A stretch of DNA of 64,000 bases. Source: Belnapia sp. F-4-1 (GTDB lineage Bacteria > Pseudomonadota > Alphaproteobacteria > Acetobacterales > Acetobacteraceae). Positions within the stretch are counted from its first letter, which is position 1. Each line of letters starts with the position of its first letter. The notes beneath the pieces are model-generated. The model did not search any database and was not told the DNA's origin. It saw nothing but the letters and a program-made list of their open reading frames with translations. Shown here piece after piece: positions 28,747-36,469 of this stretch. The translations under genes were made by a program, and so were the position numbers. The stretch covers positions 716,581 through 780,580 of the forward strand of contig NZ_KN676113.1 of the NCBI RefSeq assembly GCF_000802185.1. Direction: 5' to 3'.

Positions 28747-29864
28747 CCATCCTCCAGATGCAGCAGCAGGGCGAGGGCCAGCAGCAGCCCGGCCATGGTG
28801 GGTGCCCAGGCGGCGAGCGAGACCGGAAGCGTCCCGGCCTCGCCGAATTCATTGGCGATCTTGTCGAGCACGAAAAGCATGAAGCCGGCCGCGACGCCGG
28901 CCCCGATCATCTGCGCCACCCCGCCACGGCGGGAAGAGCGCATGGAGAAGCCGGCCGCCAGCAAGGCCATGGCCGAGGCCAGGACGGGAAGCGAGAGCAG
29001 GCTCTGGAAATGCAGCCGGTGCCGCACGGCGGAGAAGCCGGCCGCCTCCAGCACGGCGATGAAGCCCGGCAGCGCCCAGACCGACAGCGTATCCGGCGAG
29101 GCGAAGCTGTTCTCGATGCGGTCGGGCGTCAGCTCGGTGGGGATGCTGAGATCCTGCTTCGGCCCGGCGGTGCGGTCGGCATTGAAGGTGACGGCATCCT
29201 CCAGCACCCAGCGGCCGGGCAACAGCCTGGCCCGCGGCGCCTCGATCCGGGCGAGCGGGCGGTCGCTGGCCGAGAGGCGCCAGAGGGAGACATCGGTCAT
29301 GCTGAACCCCTCGCGCGTCGCCTCCCGGTCGGACACCGGGCGGCCGGAAAGGATGGCGACCCCCTGCTCCTCCATGCCGCGATCCGCCTGCCGCAGCCAG
29401 AGCCGGCCGCCGGCCAGTGCGGTGAGGCCGGCGCTGGAGCGGAGATAGGCGTAGTCCAGCCGCTCCGCCCGGGCGAGCATGACCGAGGACAGGGGCGAGA
29501 TCGCCGCCGTGCCGAGCCCGCCGAACAGCAGCGCGACGGCAACCGGGCCGGAAAGGAAGCCCCAGGCCGAGATGCCCGCCGCCCGCGCCACCACCAGCTC
29601 CGAGGAGCGGGTCAGGCGCCAGAAGGCGAGCAGCCCGCCGAGCAGGATGGCAAAGGGCAGGATTTGCAGGGCGACGAAGGGCAGGCGAAGCCCGGCAATG
29701 GTCGCCACCAGGGCGAAGCCGGCATCCGGCCGGGTGGCGGCGCGGCGCAGCAGCTCGATGAAGTCGAAGAGCGAGACCAGCAGGGTCAGCCCGGCCAGCA
29801 TGGCCAGCGTCGCGCCGACGAAGCGCCGGGCGACGTAGCGCGTCAGGGTCAGGGCCACCATCAT
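28743..29864 (-). CDS. lptG: LPS export ABC transporter permease LptG
   Basis: The 373-residue YjgP/YjgQ-family permease has six membrane helices around a periplasmic jellyroll domain. Seen: TRYVARRFVGATLAMLAGLT, the coupling segment TRSSELVVARAAGIS, and the final block SRRGGVAQMIGAGVAAGF. With LptF and the LptB ATPase it extracts LPS from the inner membrane and passes it to LptC/LptA. The start at 29864 overlaps the lptF stop as ATGA, and its own stop overlaps the lptD start in the same way. LptB, LptC and LptA are not in this window. Confidence 0.92.
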   Translation of the reverse strand: MMVALTLTRYVARRFVGATLAMLAGLTLLVSLFDFIELLRRAATRPDAGFALVATIAGLRLPFVALQILPFAILLGGLLAFWRLTRSSELVVARAAGISAWGFLSGPVAVALLFGGLGTAAISPLSSVMLARAERLDYAYLRSSAGLTALAGGRLWLRQADRGMEEQGVAILSGRPVSDREATREGFSMTDVSLWRLSASDRPLARIEAPRARLLPGRWVLEDAVTFNADRTAGPKQDLSIPTELTPDRIENSFASPDTLSVWALPGFIAVLEAAGFSAVRHRLHFQSLLSLPVLASAMALLAAGFSMRSSRRGGVAQMIGAGVAAGFMLFVLDKIANEFGEAGTLPVSLAAWAPTMAGLLLALALLLHLEDG

Positions 29865-31036
29865 GATGCGGCGGCGCCCGTGCCGCGGCGGCCGAACCAC
29901 CAGCGCTGCGGCCAGCCCGGCGCCCCGGAGAGGATCCAGGCGGAAACGAGGCCGGGCAGCAGCGTGTTCAGCCAGATCAGCGGGATCAGCCGCGGCGTCC
30001 GCGCCGCGAGGTTGCTCGCAGTCAGCCCGAAGGCGAGCAGCGCCACCACTACCGCGATGCCAGTGAAGAGGCGGAGGCTGCCGCCGTGGCGACGGAATTG
30101 CCCGGTCAGCGCCGTCGCCAGGGCAACCAGGGCATAAGTCATCGCCGTCAGCGGGCCACTCAGGCGCTGGTGAGCCTCGGCGACGAAGCGCTTCAGGTCG
30201 CGCTCCGGGATATGCTCGGCCGGGTCGGGGCGGAGCAGCTCGTCCAGCGTCCGCTCCTGGGCGTTGCGGTAGCGGCTATCGGCCTCGCCGCTGCGCGCGC
30301 GGGCCAGGTCCACGCTGTTCTCGCTGAAGGAAAGGACCGAAAGGCGGAGCGTCGGCGCCGTGCCGGGCGGCGAGCCTGGGGGCGGCGAGACCTTCTCCAC
30401 CTGCTGGCGCTGGCCGTTCTCGAGAGTGACGCGCGGACCGTTGGGGCCCGGGGAAATATGGCCCGATTCGGCCAGGATGGTGACGGGGGCGCCGGCCTCA
30501 CGCGCATCATGGACCAGGATGCCGCGCAGCGTGCCGTCCGGGTCGCGGTAGCGGGCATAAACGGTGAGGTCCTCGCCGACCGAGCTGAAGACGCCCTCCT
30601 GCACCAGGATCGCCGCCAGTTCGTTGCGGATCTCGTACTGCCAGGCACGGAAGGCTGCCTGGCTCCGCGGCACCACCCAGAGGTTCAACACGTAGCAGAC
30701 CAGCATCGCCAGCCCAGCGATGGCCAGCACCGGCCGCGCCAGCTGCCATTGCGACAGGCCGGCGGCGCGCATCACCACCAGCTCCCGGTCCGAGGCAAGA
30801 CGGACATAGATGAAGAGCGAGACCACGAAGGTGGTGATCGGCAGGATAATCGCCAGGAAGCTTGGCAGCAGCAGGCCGGTCAGCTCGATGAAGACGGTGA
30901 AGGACAGGCCACGGTCGAGCACTAACTCGATGAAGCGCAACGACTGGGTCAGCCAGACGAGCGCCGCCAGCCCTACCGTGACGGCGAGCAGCGCGACGCC
31001 CAGCTGGCGGAAGATGTAACGGTCGAGGCGGCTCAT
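29861..31036 (-). CDS. lptF: LPS export ABC transporter permease LptF
   Basis: The 391-residue permease pairs with LptG. Seen: SRLDRYIFRQLGVALLAVT, the coupling helix ASDRELVVMRAAGLSQWQLA, a periplasmic domain (residues about 125-260) and the C-terminal helices GPLTAMTYALVALATALTGQ and LWFGRR-like end. It is the first gene of the lptF-lptG-lptD unit. ATG at 31036 was taken; a GTG one codon upstream is equally placed. The ribosome-binding site is weak for both. Inner membrane. Confidence 0.92.
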   Translation of the reverse strand: MSRLDRYIFRQLGVALLAVTVGLAALVWLTQSLRFIELVLDRGLSFTVFIELTGLLLPSFLAIILPITTFVVSLFIYVRLASDRELVVMRAAGLSQWQLARPVLAIAGLAMLVCYVLNLWVVPRSQAAFRAWQYEIRNELAAILVQEGVFSSVGEDLTVYARYRDPDGTLRGILVHDAREAGAPVTILAESGHISPGPNGPRVTLENGQRQQVEKVSPPPGSPPGTAPTLRLSVLSFSENSVDLARARSGEADSRYRNAQERTLDELLRPDPAEHIPERDLKRFVAEAHQRLSGPLTAMTYALVALATALTGQFRRHGGSLRLFTGIAVVVALLAFGLTASNLAARTPRLIPLIWLNTLLPGLVSAWILSGAPGWPQRWWFGRRGTGAAAS

Positions 31037-31104
31037 CACGGCTCAAGGGGTGGGGGCGCGCACCCTAGCCGCTGGCGGGAGCGGGGGAAAGGATCGGGGA
31101 AGGC

Positions 31105-31126
31105 GCCGGGCCGGTGGCGGCCCGGC
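31105..31126. terminator. GC hairpin between the GlcD-like and lptF genes
   Basis: GCCGGGCCG (31105-31113) and CGGCCCGGC (31118-31126) form a 9-bp perfect stem with a 4-base loop. The hairpin lies 8 bases beyond the stop of the minus-strand flavoprotein gene and before lptF on the same strand. It probably ends the flavoprotein transcript, leaving lptF to its own promoter within the next 70 bases. Confidence 0.5.
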
Positions 31127-31133
31127 CCTGCTT

Positions 31134-32558
31134 TCAGGGCAACACCTTCCCTGGATTCATGATCCCCTGCGGGTCGATCGCGGCCTTGATCCGCTGCATC
31201 ACGGCGAGTTCCGGCCCGCCGCGCCAGCCCTCCATCATGTCCGTCTTCAGGCGGCCGATGCCGTGCTCGGCGCTGAAGCTGCCGTCGAGGTCGCGGACCA
31301 CCTCGTTCACCGTGTCCATGATGTCATGGCTGCGGGCGAGGAAGGCGGCCGGGTCCATCCCCTCCGGCTGCTGCAGGTTCATGTGGATGTTGCCGTCGCC
31401 CAGGTGGCCGAAGGGCACCGGGCGCACCCCGGGGATCAACCGGCGGCAGGCCTCGGAGGCGCGGCGGATCAGCTCCGGCACCCGCGAGACCGGGACGGAG
31501 ACGTCGTTCTTGACCGAGGCGCCCTCGCGCTTCTGCGCCTCCGGATGCTCCTCGCGGATGCGCCAGATGGCGGCACGCTGGGCCTCGCTCTCGGCGATGG
31601 CGGCATCCAGCACTTCTTCGGCCTCCAGCGCCTCCTCCAGCACCGCCTCCAGCAGGGGGCGGAGGCCGGCATCGGGGCGGGTGGAGGCGAGGTCGACCAG
31701 CACGTAGTGGTCGGCGGGGGTCGAGAGCGGGACGCTGCCGCCCTCGATCAGCCGGGCGTAGAAGCCGACGCCGGTGCCGGACATGTATTCGAAGGCGCGC
31801 ACCGCCGTCTCGTCGCGGTCGCGGAAGCGGCGGAACAGGGCCAGCGCCGCATCCTCGTCGCGCACGGCGCAGAGCGCGACCTCGCTTTCCTTCGGCCGGG
31901 CGAAAAGGCGGAGGACGGCGGCGGTGATGAAGCCGAGCGTCCCCTCCGCGCCGACGAAGAGGTGGCGCAGCGCGTAGCCGGTATTGTCCTTCCTGAGGCG
32001 GCGGAGGCCGTTCCAGACCTGGCCATCGGGCAGCACGACCTCGAGGCCGAGCATCAGCTCCCTCGCGTTGCCGTAGCGGACGGTGGTGTTGCCGCCGGCA
32101 TTGGTGGACAGCACGCCGCCGATCGTCGCCGTGCCCTCCGCGCCGAGGGAGAGGGGGAAGAGGCAGCCGGCCTCGGCGGCGGCATCCTGCGCCGCCTTCA
32201 GCACGAGGCCCGCCTCGGCGGTCATCGTCATGTCGAGCGGGTCGAGGTCGCGGATGCGGTTCATCCGCGCCAGGGAAACGACAACCTGTCGGCCGCCCTC
32301 ATCGGGCGTGGCGCCGCCGACCATGGAGGTGTTGCCGCCCTGCGGCACCAGCGGCATCCCCGCGGCAGCGCAAAGCCGCACCGCCTCGGCCAGTTCCGCA
32401 GTGCTGGCCGGACGCAGCACGCAGGGGGTGCGGCCGCGGTAGAGCAGGCGCCAATCGGCCAGGTGCGGCTCGAGGTCGGCAGCTTCGGTCAGGATGCCGC
32501 GCGGGCCGAGCAGCGCGGAAAGACGGTCGAGCAGCGGGGGCGAAAGGTCGTCGGGCAT
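31134..32558 (-). CDS. FAD-linked oxidase of the GlcD / D-2-hydroxyglutarate dehydrogenase type
   Basis: The protein (474 residues from ATG 32558) has the PCMH-type FAD-binding domain (RTPCVLRPASTAELAEAVRL, PLVPQGGNTSMVGGATPDEG, LGAEGTATIGGVLSTNAGG) and the C-terminal FAD-oxidase domain (FGHLGDGNIHMNLQ, SAEHGIGRLK, IKAAIDPQGIMNPGKVLP). The family oxidises D-2-hydroxy acids such as glycolate, D-lactate or D-2-hydroxyglutarate. GlcE/GlcF partners are absent, so a single-subunit D-2-hydroxyglutarate or D-lactate dehydrogenase is more likely than glycolate oxidase. An ATG at 32609 with a purine-rich stretch upstream is an alternative start. Divergent from RTX protein 2. Confidence 0.85.
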   Translation of the reverse strand: MPDDLSPPLLDRLSALLGPRGILTEAADLEPHLADWRLLYRGRTPCVLRPASTAELAEAVRLCAAAGMPLVPQGGNTSMVGGATPDEGGRQVVVSLARMNRIRDLDPLDMTMTAEAGLVLKAAQDAAAEAGCLFPLSLGAEGTATIGGVLSTNAGGNTTVRYGNARELMLGLEVVLPDGQVWNGLRRLRKDNTGYALRHLFVGAEGTLGFITAAVLRLFARPKESEVALCAVRDEDAALALFRRFRDRDETAVRAFEYMSGTGVGFYARLIEGGSVPLSTPADHYVLVDLASTRPDAGLRPLLEAVLEEALEAEEVLDAAIAESEAQRAAIWRIREEHPEAQKREGASVKNDVSVPVSRVPELIRRASEACRRLIPGVRPVPFGHLGDGNIHMNLQQPEGMDPAAFLARSHDIMDTVNEVVRDLDGSFSAEHGIGRLKTDMMEGWRGGPELAVMQRIKAAIDPQGIMNPGKVLP

Positions 32559-32701
32559 GGCGGGAAGGTCGTGCCGAAGGGGGCCCGGGTCAATCGCCGC
32601 CTTGCCCATCTTTCTCTCGGGTTTGTGCAATGTGACGGGGCCGCTTCGCCTATAACATGAATATTGTATTCAGTTTGGCGCGCAGTAGGACAAATCAAGT
32701 C

Positions 32702-33502
32702 ATGTCCACGTACATCAACGGCGGTTCCTGGGCTGACACCCTCTACGGCGATGCCGGCGAAAATGGTATTCAGGGTTGGGGTGGCAACGACCTGATCTAT
32801 GGCGACGGTTTGAATGGACCCCGACCACCGATCTTCCCGGAACCCTTCCCCGGCCCCGTCATCAGCCCCAACTGGATTGATGGCGGCGAGGGGAACGACA
32901 CGGTCTATGCCGGCTATGGCAGCGATCATGTGTGGGGCCGCAGCGGCAACGACTTGATCTACGGCTACGGCTTCATCGCCGGGAACGACCAGTGGCAGAG
33001 CGCCCAGGCCCGGGACAGCGACGGCAGCGACAACCTCTACGGCGGCGACGGCCACGACACGCTGATGGGCGGCGGCGGTTACGACCTGCTGGTGGGCGGT
33101 GCCGGCAACGACCTGCTGGTGGGCGGCGTCGGGGCCGACACGCTCACCGGCGGCATCGGCTACGACGTCTTCCGCTTCGGCGGCACCAACAGCCAGGCCA
33201 AGATGCCGGTCTATGACACCACCGGCGACGTGGTGACCGACTTCCGCCGCGGCGAGGACAAGCTGGATCTCACGCCCTTCCTCACTCCCTTCTACAACAA
33301 GCCCATGGTGGATTTCCTCGGCTCCGGCGCCTTCACCGATGCCAGCCACATGCAGGTGCGGGCGAAGGTCGAGGGCGGACATACGGTGGTCGAGGTCTAT
33401 GTCCCGTTCTTTAACCAGACCGGAGCACCGGGCGGGCCCAGCGCGAGCTTCACCCTGAACGGGGAGCATTATCTGGCGAAGTCCGACTTCATCCTGGCTT
33501 GA
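32702..33502 (+). CDS. RTX (hemolysin-type) calcium-binding repeat protein 2
   Basis: The 266-residue protein opens with STYINGGSWADTLYGDAGEN and has two blocks of calcium-binding nonapeptides (about residues 8-40 and 60-165, such as LVGGAGNDLLVGGVGADTLT). A C-terminal region follows (DVVTDFRRGEDKLDLTPF, FLGSGAF, MQVRAKVEGG), ending FTLNGEHYLAKSDFILA. It has neither a signal peptide nor an enzymatic domain, and type I secretion is the likely exit. The start at 32702 has AGGA about 11 bases upstream; an earlier ATG at 32657 has none. The C-terminal half is clearly related to that of RTX protein 1. Confidence 0.85.
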   Translation: MSTYINGGSWADTLYGDAGENGIQGWGGNDLIYGDGLNGPRPPIFPEPFPGPVISPNWIDGGEGNDTVYAGYGSDHVWGRSGNDLIYGYGFIAGNDQWQSAQARDSDGSDNLYGGDGHDTLMGGGGYDLLVGGAGNDLLVGGVGADTLTGGIGYDVFRFGGTNSQAKMPVYDTTGDVVTDFRRGEDKLDLTPFLTPFYNKPMVDFLGSGAFTDASHMQVRAKVEGGHTVVEVYVPFFNQTGAPGGPSASFTLNGEHYLAKSDFILA

Positions 33503-33557
33503 AGGGGCCCCTCCTCCCGGGCTTCATGGCGGCCCAGGAATCGGAGGAACGCCCGTC

Positions 33558-34634
33558 ATGCGCAGCCTGAGGATTGCCGCCATCGGCGGCGACGGCATCG
33601 GCCCGGAAGTGATCGAGGCCGGCTGCCAGGTACTGGAGGCGACCGCCCGGGCCGATGGCGGCTTCGCCTGCGAGTTCCAGGGCTTCGACTGGGGCAGCGC
33701 GATGTACCGCGCGAGCGGGCGGATGATGCCGGAGGACGGGCTCCGCCAGCTCGAGGGGTTCGACGCGATCTTCTTCGGCGCGGTCGGCGCGCCGGACATC
33801 CCGGATCATGTCACTCTCTGGGAATTGCGGCTGGCGATCTGCCAGGGCTTCGACCAGTACGCCAATGTGCGGCCCACCCGCCTGCTGCCCGGCGTCCAGG
33901 GGCCGCTGCGGGAGGAGCTGGGGCGGCAGATCGACTGGGTGATCGTGCGGGAAAACTCGGAAGGCGAGTATGCCGGCGTCGGCGGCCGGGCGCATCGCGG
34001 CCTGCCGCTCGAGGTCGCCATGGATGTGGCCGTCTTCACCCGCGAGGGCGTGGCGCGCATCTGCCGCCATGCCTGTGAGGTCGCCATGAGCCGGCCGCGC
34101 CGGCTGCTCACCGTCGTCACCAAGTCCAACGCGCAGCGGCATGGCATGGTGATGTGGGACGAGGTCTGCGCCGAGGTCACGGCGCAGTACCCGGAGCTCT
34201 CCGTCGACAAGATGCTGGTCGATGCCATGACGGCGCGCATGGTGATGAAGCCGGGGACGGTCGACACCGTCGTCGCCACCAACCTCCATGCCGACATCCT
34301 CTCCGACCTGGCTTCGGCGCTGGCAGGCTCGCTCGGCATCGGGGCAACGGGCAATATCGATCCGTCGCGGCAGCGGCCCTCGATGTTCGAGCCCATCCAT
34401 GGCTCGGCCTTCGACATCACGGGCAAGGGCATCGCCAACCCGCTCGGCGCCTTCTGGACGGCGGCGATGCTGCTCGAGCATTGCGGCGAGCCGCGCGCGG
34501 CGGGCCGGCTGATGGCGGCGGTCGAGGCGGTCACCGGGCGCGGCGAGGTGCTGACGCCGGATCTCGGCGGCAAGGCGACCACGGCCGAGGTGACGGCGGC
34601 GGTGATCGCGGCGCTGGCGGGGGCGAATGCCTGA
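33558..34634 (+). CDS. Tartrate dehydrogenase / D-malate dehydrogenase-like beta-decarboxylating dehydrogenase
   Basis: The 358-residue enzyme belongs to the isocitrate / isopropylmalate dehydrogenase superfamily: IAAIGGDGIGPEVIEAG at the start, FGAVGAPDIPDHVTLWELRL, ANVRPTRLLPGVQGPLR, DWVIVRENSEGEYAGVGGR, and the metal-binding part VDKMLVDAMTARMVMKP. The pattern DIPDHVTLW and the RENSEGEY block fit the tartrate/D-malate branch (TtuC/DmlA) better than LeuB. It would oxidise tartrate, D-malate or a similar 2-hydroxy-dicarboxylate with NAD. GGAGG lies 9 bases before the ATG. It stands alone between RTX protein 2 and a convergent secreted protein. Confidence 0.85.
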   Translation: MRSLRIAAIGGDGIGPEVIEAGCQVLEATARADGGFACEFQGFDWGSAMYRASGRMMPEDGLRQLEGFDAIFFGAVGAPDIPDHVTLWELRLAICQGFDQYANVRPTRLLPGVQGPLREELGRQIDWVIVRENSEGEYAGVGGRAHRGLPLEVAMDVAVFTREGVARICRHACEVAMSRPRRLLTVVTKSNAQRHGMVMWDEVCAEVTAQYPELSVDKMLVDAMTARMVMKPGTVDTVVATNLHADILSDLASALAGSLGIGATGNIDPSRQRPSMFEPIHGSAFDITGKGIANPLGAFWTAAMLLEHCGEPRAAGRLMAAVEAVTGRGEVLTPDLGGKATTAEVTAAVIAALAGANA

Positions 34635-34661
34635 CCGGCACCGCCCCCCCCGGCGCGGGCG

Positions 34662-35297
34662 CTACCGGACGGTGTAGTTGGTCAGCGAGCAGGCGTTCAC
34701 GTTGCGCCGCTCCTGCGTCTGGCCGCCGGAGAAGACAACGCGGATGTCATAGGTGCACTCGCCCTGCGGCAGGCGGACGGCAAAGGTCGCGCCCGGCTGC
34801 ACCACGTCGTCGCCCAGCCGGTCCGGGCCCCAATTCTGCTGGGAGGAGGGCGAGGCGTAGAATTCCTCGATCACCCGGCCGCTCTGGTTGAGCAGGTTGA
34901 AGGAAGGGTTGCCCTGCTGCGTGCTGCCCTGCTGCTGGTTGCGCTGGGTCCGCGGCGCCGGCCCGCCCGGCTGGCCAAGCACGAGGTCCGTCATGGCGCA
35001 GGTGTTGACGTTGCGCCGCTCCTCCGCCGTCCCGCCTTGGTAGACGATGCGGATGTCGAACGTGCAGTTGCCGTCGGACGGCAGGCGGATGATCCAGTTG
35101 GCGCCAGGTGCGATCACCTGGTCGCCAAGCCGGTCCTGGCCCCAGCTCCGCTCGCTGCTGGGCGAGGCGTAGACCTCATTCACAACATTCGGCGTGTTGT
35201 TGACGACACGGAACGAAGGGTCGTTCGACTGTGCCTGGCCAGGCCCGATCCAGGCCATGAACCCCAACACAGCGACCAGCACCGCGCGACGCAACAT
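34662..35297 (-). CDS. Secreted protein made of two tandem copies of a ~79-residue domain
   Basis: The 211-residue protein has a signal peptide (1-22, ending GQAQ), repeat 1 (about 29-107), a Gln/Pro-rich linker with tandem short Gln-Gly repeats, and repeat 2 (about 133-211). Each repeat holds YASPSS, then WGxDRLGD, PGA, RLP, a cysteine before Y/F-DIR, and ERRNVN followed by a second cysteine (C78/C100 and C181/C203), so one disulfide per domain is likely. I know proteins with this SPSS-WGxDxLG pattern as uncharacterised secreted proteins in Alphaproteobacteria; function unknown. GGAGG precedes the ATG at 35297. Confidence 0.75.
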   Translation of the reverse strand: MLRRAVLVAVLGFMAWIGPGQAQSNDPSFRVVNNTPNVVNEVYASPSSERSWGQDRLGDQVIAPGANWIIRLPSDGNCTFDIRIVYQGGTAEERRNVNTCAMTDLVLGQPGGPAPRTQRNQQQGSTQQGNPSFNLLNQSGRVIEEFYASPSSQQNWGPDRLGDDVVQPGATFAVRLPQGECTYDIRVVFSGGQTQERRNVNACSLTNYTVR

Positions 35298-35433
35298 GCC
35301 ATCCTCCGACAAGATTGGGCTGCAGGATATCCAATCGGTCCGGGGGCGACCATAGGTTGCAACCACGCCGGTCGTACACGGCGGCGTCAATGGATGGCGA
35401 AGGCTCGCGGGCCCGCGTCCCGGCGACGACACC

Positions 35434-36342
35434 TCAACGCCGTGGCCGGACTTCCAGCACGGCGCGGGCGATGAGGTCGTCGGCGGCGGGGCGCATCGCT
35501 TCCGGGTGCGGCCGGGCGGGACCGCGGGGGCGGCGCGGCCAGACCGTGGCCTCCGGCACCTCCACCTGGAAGCCGGCGCGGCGGAAGCGCCCGACCATGG
35601 CCGAGAGGCCGAGGCGGTTCACGTAGATTCCCGCCCGCCCGACCAGCGGGCTGCTCCAGAAGGCGTCGCTGAAGCGGAGATGCTGCAGGCCGCCGCCCAG
35701 ATGATCCTGGAAGTCGATGCGGTGCAGGCCGATGCCGTCCGGTGCCGTCACCCGGCTGAGCTGCGCCAGCAACGGCCCCATCTCGTCGCGCCGGACATGC
35801 TCGAGCACCGCCTCGCTCACCACGAGGTCGATCGCTCCGTCCGGGATAGCGCCGAGGGCCGAAGGGCCGCCATGCAGCAACGTCACGTGGCAGCGCTGGA
35901 GCACGGCGGCGCGGTCGGTACAGCCGGCGAGGTCGGGCACGGGCAGGCCCTGGCTGCGCGCGAGGGCAGCAACCTGCTGATAGGCGGCGGCGTCGGCGGG
36001 GGCGCTGTCGGCTGGGTCGATGAACCAGATGTGGTCCAGCCCGAGCCCGGCCAGCACCGGGGCGCGCAACACCATCCGCCCAGGCCCGACCTCGAGGATG
36101 GTGCGCGGGCGGCGGCCCATCAGCCGCGTCGCATCGCCCACCCAGGCCGACGGCGCGCCGAGCAGCTTGGCCGGATCACGCGCCTCGAAGGAGGGCCGGG
36201 CCAGGCCGACCACCCGGGCGCGGGCGCCGTGGATGCCGATGGCGGCGAGGCCGAGCTTGACCCCGAGCTTCACCCACCACGGCACCGGCGCCCCGCGGGA
36301 GAGTCCCTGCGGCGCGGGCAGCACGCGCCGGGGGCCCGCCAT
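35434..36342 (-). CDS. SAM-dependent methyltransferase-like protein
   Basis: The 302-residue product contains a class I methyltransferase core: motif I TILEVGPGRMVLRAPVLAGL, an acidic loop (HIWFIDPADS), and the post-motif GAIDLVVSEAVLEHV, which resembles the usual motif IV region of small-molecule methyltransferases. The N-terminal 75 residues include a hydrophobic stretch (WWVKLGVKLGLAAIGIHG). Substrate unknown; lipid or glycan methylation is possible from the membrane-near N-terminus, which is speculation. The ATG at 36342 has GGAGG too close (2 bases), so GTG at 36369 or TTG at 36417 may be the true start. Confidence 0.65.
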   Translation of the reverse strand: MAGPRRVLPAPQGLSRGAPVPWWVKLGVKLGLAAIGIHGARARVVGLARPSFEARDPAKLLGAPSAWVGDATRLMGRRPRTILEVGPGRMVLRAPVLAGLGLDHIWFIDPADSAPADAAAYQQVAALARSQGLPVPDLAGCTDRAAVLQRCHVTLLHGGPSALGAIPDGAIDLVVSEAVLEHVRRDEMGPLLAQLSRVTAPDGIGLHRIDFQDHLGGGLQHLRFSDAFWSSPLVGRAGIYVNRLGLSAMVGRFRRAGFQVEVPEATVWPRRPRGPARPHPEAMRPAADDLIARAVLEVRPRR

Positions 36343-36403
36343 ATCCTCCGTCTGGTGTTCCGTCGCCACGTTGTTGACCCAGTGCTGTCGCAGGCTTAGC
36401 CGG

Positions 36404-36426
36404 AAGGGATAGCCCAAAGGGATAGC
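36404..36426. repeat. 10-bp direct repeat in the divergent spacer before the M20 gene
   Basis: AAGGGATAGC occurs at 36404-36413 and again at 36417-36426, with 3 bases between. This gives a 13-base period, slightly more than one helical turn. It lies 44 bases upstream of the M20 amidohydrolase start and could be a regulator site, or a slippage duplication. Confidence 0.25.
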
Positions 36427-36469
36427 TGAAAGCGATGGGGCTTGCCCACTTCAACCGCAGGAGACCGAT

